Positions 60,776-64,000 of a DNA stretch of 64,000 bases are shown here, one piece after another; position 1 is the stretch's first letter; each line of letters opens with the position of its first letter. Under the pieces are notes generated by a model that made no database searches, was not told where the DNA came from, and saw only the letters and a program-made list of their open reading frames with translations. The translations under genes were made by a program, and so were the position numbers. Source of the stretch: JAHBNG01 sp039028975 (GTDB lineage Bacteria; Chloroflexota; Anaerolineae; Caldilineales; Caldilineaceae); assembly GCA_039028975.1 (NCBI GenBank), contig JBCCHB010000081.1, positions 6,740 through 70,739 of the forward strand, given 5' to 3'.

Positions 60776-61513
60776 TCAAACTAGCTCCACCGCTGCCATT
60801 GCGGCACCAATAATCCCCGCATCATTCAGCAACTGGGCAGGAACGACCTCCGCCTGCACGTCAATATATTCGAGGAACTTCTCGCTCTTTTTGGAGACGC
60901 CACCACCTAGGATAAATAGATCAGGCGTAAAGAGCATTTCCATATACTGTAAATATTCGTTAACTCGCAACCCCCACTTCTTCCAGCTTAAGTCCTCCTG
61001 CTTCCGAACTTGGCTGGATGCATAGTGTTCGGCATCCATGCCTTTCATCTGTACATGACCAAATTCGGTGTTGGGAAGCAAAACGCCATTCGTAAAGATG
61101 GCGCTGCCAATGCCGGTACCGAGAGTCAGCATAATCGCAACGCCTGTCTGTCCCTGCCCAACGCCGTGGGTCATTTCAGCAATGCCCGCAGCATCACCAT
61201 CGTTGAGAACCCGAACGGGGAAACCTGTCTTTTCCGTAAAAAGAAGCTCTGCATTGGTGCCAATCCAAGATTTATCGACGTTGGCAGCACTCATCGCCAC
61301 ACCGTGACGAATGACAGCCGGGAAGGTGCAGCCAATGGGGCCGGTGTAATCGAAGTGGTTAACAATTTCTGCCACTGTACCTGCCACATTTTCTGGTATA
61401 GAGGGCTGAGGTGTGTCGATACGGTGCCGTTCAACGGCAAACGCACCTTTTTCTGTGTCAACTAACGTCCCTTTGATACCACTTCCACCAATATCAATTC
61501 CTAAAATTTCCAC
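60776..61513 (-). CDS. ppgK: Polyphosphate glucokinase (ROK family)
   Basis: A 245-residue ROK kinase that phosphorylates glucose from polyphosphate or ATP. EILGIDIGGSGIKGTLVDT is the phosphate-1 loop, PVRVLNDGDAAGIAEM carries the catalytic Asp, TLGTGIGSAIF is the phosphate-2 loop, and DLFILGGGVSKKSEKFLEYI is a mark of PpgK rather than other ROK kinases. The GTG at 61513 is the chosen start since CGGAGA lies seven bases upstream and PpgK proteins begin just there; the open frame continues to 61693 without similarity. It is common in Actinobacteria and Chloroflexota. Pyrophosphatase lies two genes on. Confidence 0.92.
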   Translation of the reverse strand: MEILGIDIGGSGIKGTLVDTEKGAFAVERHRIDTPQPSIPENVAGTVAEIVNHFDYTGPIGCTFPAVIRHGVAMSAANVDKSWIGTNAELLFTEKTGFPVRVLNDGDAAGIAEMTHGVGQGQTGVAIMLTLGTGIGSAIFTNGVLLPNTEFGHVQMKGMDAEHYASSQVRKQEDLSWKKWGLRVNEYLQYMEMLFTPDLFILGGGVSKKSEKFLEYIDVQAEVVPAQLLNDAGIIGAAMAAVELV

Positions 61514-61765
61514 AATTCGTCTCCGCTTGCCTATGATAGTGTGACCCAAATTATGATATGCGCATTTATGTTTGCTTGCCAGAAAAGTCTTGTTTCGGTA
61601 CTCATCCAATCTACTCTGGATAATTTGAAGGGGAAGACAGAATTCTTCTGGCCACTCTGTATGATTTTTGGATGGGCATTTATTGTACAACATTTGTTAA
61701 AGGAACCCTAGCCAGCACACATTCGTTATTTGCATCGAGCAACCAATCTGATACACTCATAGATT

Positions 61766-63145
61766 ATGAGAAAACTTTCTATGAAACGTACCATCTTACC
61801 CCTACAATTTCGTCTACTCTTTGTCTTATCATTCATGGGGATTGTTTTGATTAGTAGCTGTGGCCGTCTCGATTTGGGTATCGGACCACTGCTATACGAT
61901 GTCACTGTATCCCCCAATCGCATTACTCCCAACGCGGATGGTAAGGTAGATATAACCGAGATTCGCTATAGTCTACGTCGTCCGGCCAATGTCAGCATTT
62001 ACATGGAGAATGAGCAAGGCCAACGCTTTTATTTTCGAGAAAATCAACGAAGAGCAGAAGGCAGTTACGATGTAGGATGGGGAGGCGTCATCGACTCACC
62101 CAATCCGGATGAGTTCATCTTGGGTGAAGAGCAGATACTCAGCCAGGTTCTACCTAATGGTGAGTATACCTGGACGATTCTTGCTATGGACGATGATGGT
62201 CATCAGGAAAGTATGAATGGGTCAATCATGTTAGAAGAAGTCGATTCAGAGATACCTTCTTTACAGCAATTTGCAGTGGTCCCCCAGATCTTTCGGCCTA
62301 ACCAAGATGGTATGAGGGATGATTGGGTCAGTATCTCCTACTATTTAACCAAAGATGTGGACAACGTCGCTGTGTATCTGATGGATCCAGCACAACCCGG
62401 CGTAAAGTTCTACATCAATGAGCGGGAAAGCGTAGTGAAACCGGGGGAACGAGGCCCCCACGACTACCGCTATGAGGGAGGGGTTGATCTCAACGCCGAA
62501 CCTCCGCCGGACGGCACCTATAGAGTCGTTGCCGAAGCACGAGACCGGGCTGGCAACTCGGTGCGTGTAACTGATGAATTGACCATTGAGGAGGGCGGCA
62601 AACCACGCGCGGATGTGGTACAAAGCGAAATACACTGGTATGCCCTCTGGAATGAAAACGATGTGCAGGAAGAGCGTAACCGAATTGTCGGAACGTCCAT
62701 CGGCCAAAAGCTTTGCTTCACTGCCACAGTTGCCAATGAAGGGACGGTTCCCATTCGTACGAGTGGTCCGTGGCCTGGTCAGGAGTATATCTTTAGCGAG
62801 AATATGAATACACTGGCCGGGGCATTTGATGAAAGTTGGTTTCAGCAGCCTGGAGTTTGGCGCTTTGGCATCAACTTTGATACGACCGGCATCGATTTCC
62901 CATACCGATGGGCCGTTGGCAGACAGGGTGAAGATCTGGCGATGCGTCTTGATGAGCGAGGACGTGAGCAGTGGTACCTAATGCCAGGGGAGAGGGGTGA
63001 GGTAAATGGCTGTATCACTTTTGATAAGGCGCCATCCCAGGGAACAGAGTTTTGGTGGGGAGGGTTAATTCATGAGCGTGTGGCCATTGTCAATAATAAT
63101 ATTGATCGAATAACTGTTGATGTTGCAATACCGGAGCCAGAATAG
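61766..63145 (+). CDS. Lipoprotein with FlgD-like Ig domains
   Basis: A 459-residue surface lipoprotein. The signal peptide (LPLQFRLLFVLSFMGIVLIS) ends in lipobox ISSC near residue 32. Two FlgD-type Ig domains follow: VSPNRITPNADGKVDITEIRYSL and VVPQIFRPNQDGMRDDWVSIS are the openings (positions about 48 and 173), each closed by a PNGEYTWTILAMDDDGH- or PPDGTYRVVAEARDRAGN-type strand. The last 180 residues are another beta domain (QKLCFTATVANEGTVPIRT) with a DUF-like Trp-rich end. Its role is likely structural. The start is either 61766 or 61781; neither has a clear ribosome site. Confidence 0.82.
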   Translation: MRKLSMKRTILPLQFRLLFVLSFMGIVLISSCGRLDLGIGPLLYDVTVSPNRITPNADGKVDITEIRYSLRRPANVSIYMENEQGQRFYFRENQRRAEGSYDVGWGGVIDSPNPDEFILGEEQILSQVLPNGEYTWTILAMDDDGHQESMNGSIMLEEVDSEIPSLQQFAVVPQIFRPNQDGMRDDWVSISYYLTKDVDNVAVYLMDPAQPGVKFYINERESVVKPGERGPHDYRYEGGVDLNAEPPPDGTYRVVAEARDRAGNSVRVTDELTIEEGGKPRADVVQSEIHWYALWNENDVQEERNRIVGTSIGQKLCFTATVANEGTVPIRTSGPWPGQEYIFSENMNTLAGAFDESWFQQPGVWRFGINFDTTGIDFPYRWAVGRQGEDLAMRLDERGREQWYLMPGERGEVNGCITFDKAPSQGTEFWWGGLIHERVAIVNNNIDRITVDVAIPEPE

Positions 63146-63301
63146 CGTCAGGTAATTGATATAAGTTTCCATTAGCTTTCATGTAGAATAAGCAGCGAAT
63201 TATACCGTATAAAGGACAAATGCCTCTAAATATTGTTCTCTAAATATTGTTTATAAATATCCTTAAACTATTGCCTCACTGCATGAAGTATTGGAAAAAT
63301 T

Positions 63302-63913
63302 ATGGAATTCCCTCAACCTTTTTATCGATGGCGACCCCATCCCTGGCACGGTCTTGACGCTGGGCCAAATGTTCCGCCTGTTGTTCACGCTTACATCGAA
63401 ATTACACCGTTCGATTTGGTGAAGTATGAGGTCGATAAGACGACTGGCTATTTAAGGGTCGATCGCCCCCAGCGAACTTCGTCGCAACCTCCAGCACTCT
63501 ACGGCTTTATTCCGCGCACCTACTGTGGCGAACGGGTCACCAAGCTCTCACCCAATTCGGATCGAGGTGATGGTGATCCACTCGATATCTGCGTGATTAG
63601 TGAGCGACCCATTAATCGTGCTGAAATTATACTGAACGCTCGAGTCGTAGGTGGACTTCAAATGGTCGACGGCGGTGAAGCTGATGATAAGATCATTGCT
63701 GTATTGGAGAATGACAACGTTTGGGGTGGAGCGAGAGATTTGGATGATCTTCCTCAAATTCTGGTCGAACGATTACGTCACTACTTTAGCACCTATAAGC
63801 TAATTCCTGGTGAACCTCTTGATGTCTCTATTGACCATGTATATGGTCAAGAGCATGCCCTAAAGGTCGTTCAAGCATCCTTACTAGATTATGATGATGA
63901 GTACGGTCGGTAA
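63302..63913 (+). CDS. ppa: Inorganic pyrophosphatase
   Basis: A 203-residue soluble type I pyrophosphatase. The Mg2+ and catalytic residues are in RGDGDPLDICVISE and DGGEADDKIIAVLEND, and the family opening VVHAYIEITPFDLVKYEVDK and YGFIPRTYCGE is present. It removes pyrophosphate from biosynthetic reactions. The ATG at 63302 lies in an AT-rich region with the words CTAAATATTGTT twice in tandem upstream (about 63222-63249). It stands near the polyphosphate glucokinase but on the other strand. Confidence 0.93.
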   Translation: MEFPQPFYRWRPHPWHGLDAGPNVPPVVHAYIEITPFDLVKYEVDKTTGYLRVDRPQRTSSQPPALYGFIPRTYCGERVTKLSPNSDRGDGDPLDICVISERPINRAEIILNARVVGGLQMVDGGEADDKIIAVLENDNVWGGARDLDDLPQILVERLRHYFSTYKLIPGEPLDVSIDHVYGQEHALKVVQASLLDYDDEYGR

Positions 63914-64000
63914 GATAAGATACCCGCTGTGACTTGAGTTTGGCTGTTAGGGCATAGAAAAAAGAGGTCAAGCATAGGAGCATGACCGAATGAGAAAAAG

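Overview
The window looks like chromosomal DNA of a free-living or host-associated bacterium, most likely a Chloroflexota of the Caldilineae type. This is inferred from style, not from a marker gene. The clues are a secreted SH3b protein with a Thr-Pro-rich linker, a GTG-started polyphosphate glucokinase, a fragment of a large LuxR-type regulatory ATPase, many cytoplasmic beta-propeller proteins, families of PhyH dioxygenases, amidohydrolases and enolase-superfamily enzymes, and dispersed palindromic repeats in the gaps. No rRNA, tRNA or CRISPR array was seen.

Layout. 1-781: the end of a heparinase II/III-type lyase. 1.7-10.4 kb: a minus-strand operon-like block, in transcription order a TPR-like protein, a glutamate-1-semialdehyde-type aminotransferase, three amidohydrolases (one a tandem fusion, one lacking metal ligands), a PhyH dioxygenase, a DegT aminotransferase and a second PhyH dioxygenase. 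10.8-16.1 kb: plus-strand genes, with an M20 peptidase, a four-gene membrane module of two PepSY proteins and two 35-residue single-span proteins, an aspartoacylase-like enzyme, and an enolase-superfamily gene broken by a 139-bp MITE. 16.2-42.8 kb: a long minus-strand run for glycan, uronate and amino-sugar use. It holds M81, M24 and M28 peptidases, UxuA-like and AgaI-like enzymes, propeller glycosidase-like proteins, a lactonase, a sialidase-like protein, an NHL protein and a peptide-type ABC importer. 42.8-46.5 kb: mobile and decayed DNA, with a group II intron maturase remnant, an IS with two in-frame stops, and a partial copy of the NHL gene. 46.5-56.2 kb: a DUF3179 lipoprotein, then a minus-strand cluster of a dimethylformamidase-like protein, an enolase-superfamily gene frameshifted by a 28-bp tandem duplication, a propeller protein and a sugar ABC importer. 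56.2-64 kb: an oxidoreductase remnant, a large Rieske protein, the SH3b protein, polyphosphate glucokinase, a lipoprotein with FlgD-like Ig domains, and inorganic pyrophosphatase.

How it works together (inference). Extracellular lyases and two ABC importers would feed oligosaccharides, uronates and amino sugars to cytoplasmic propeller glycosidases, UxuA, AgaI, an aldo/keto reductase and a lactonase. The PhyH/DegT/amidohydrolase block is a candidate uncharacterised pathway. Neither importer has its ATPase in the window. The DNA is visibly in flux: both enolase-superfamily genes are broken by different events, and partial copies of at least four gene types lie between intact genes.
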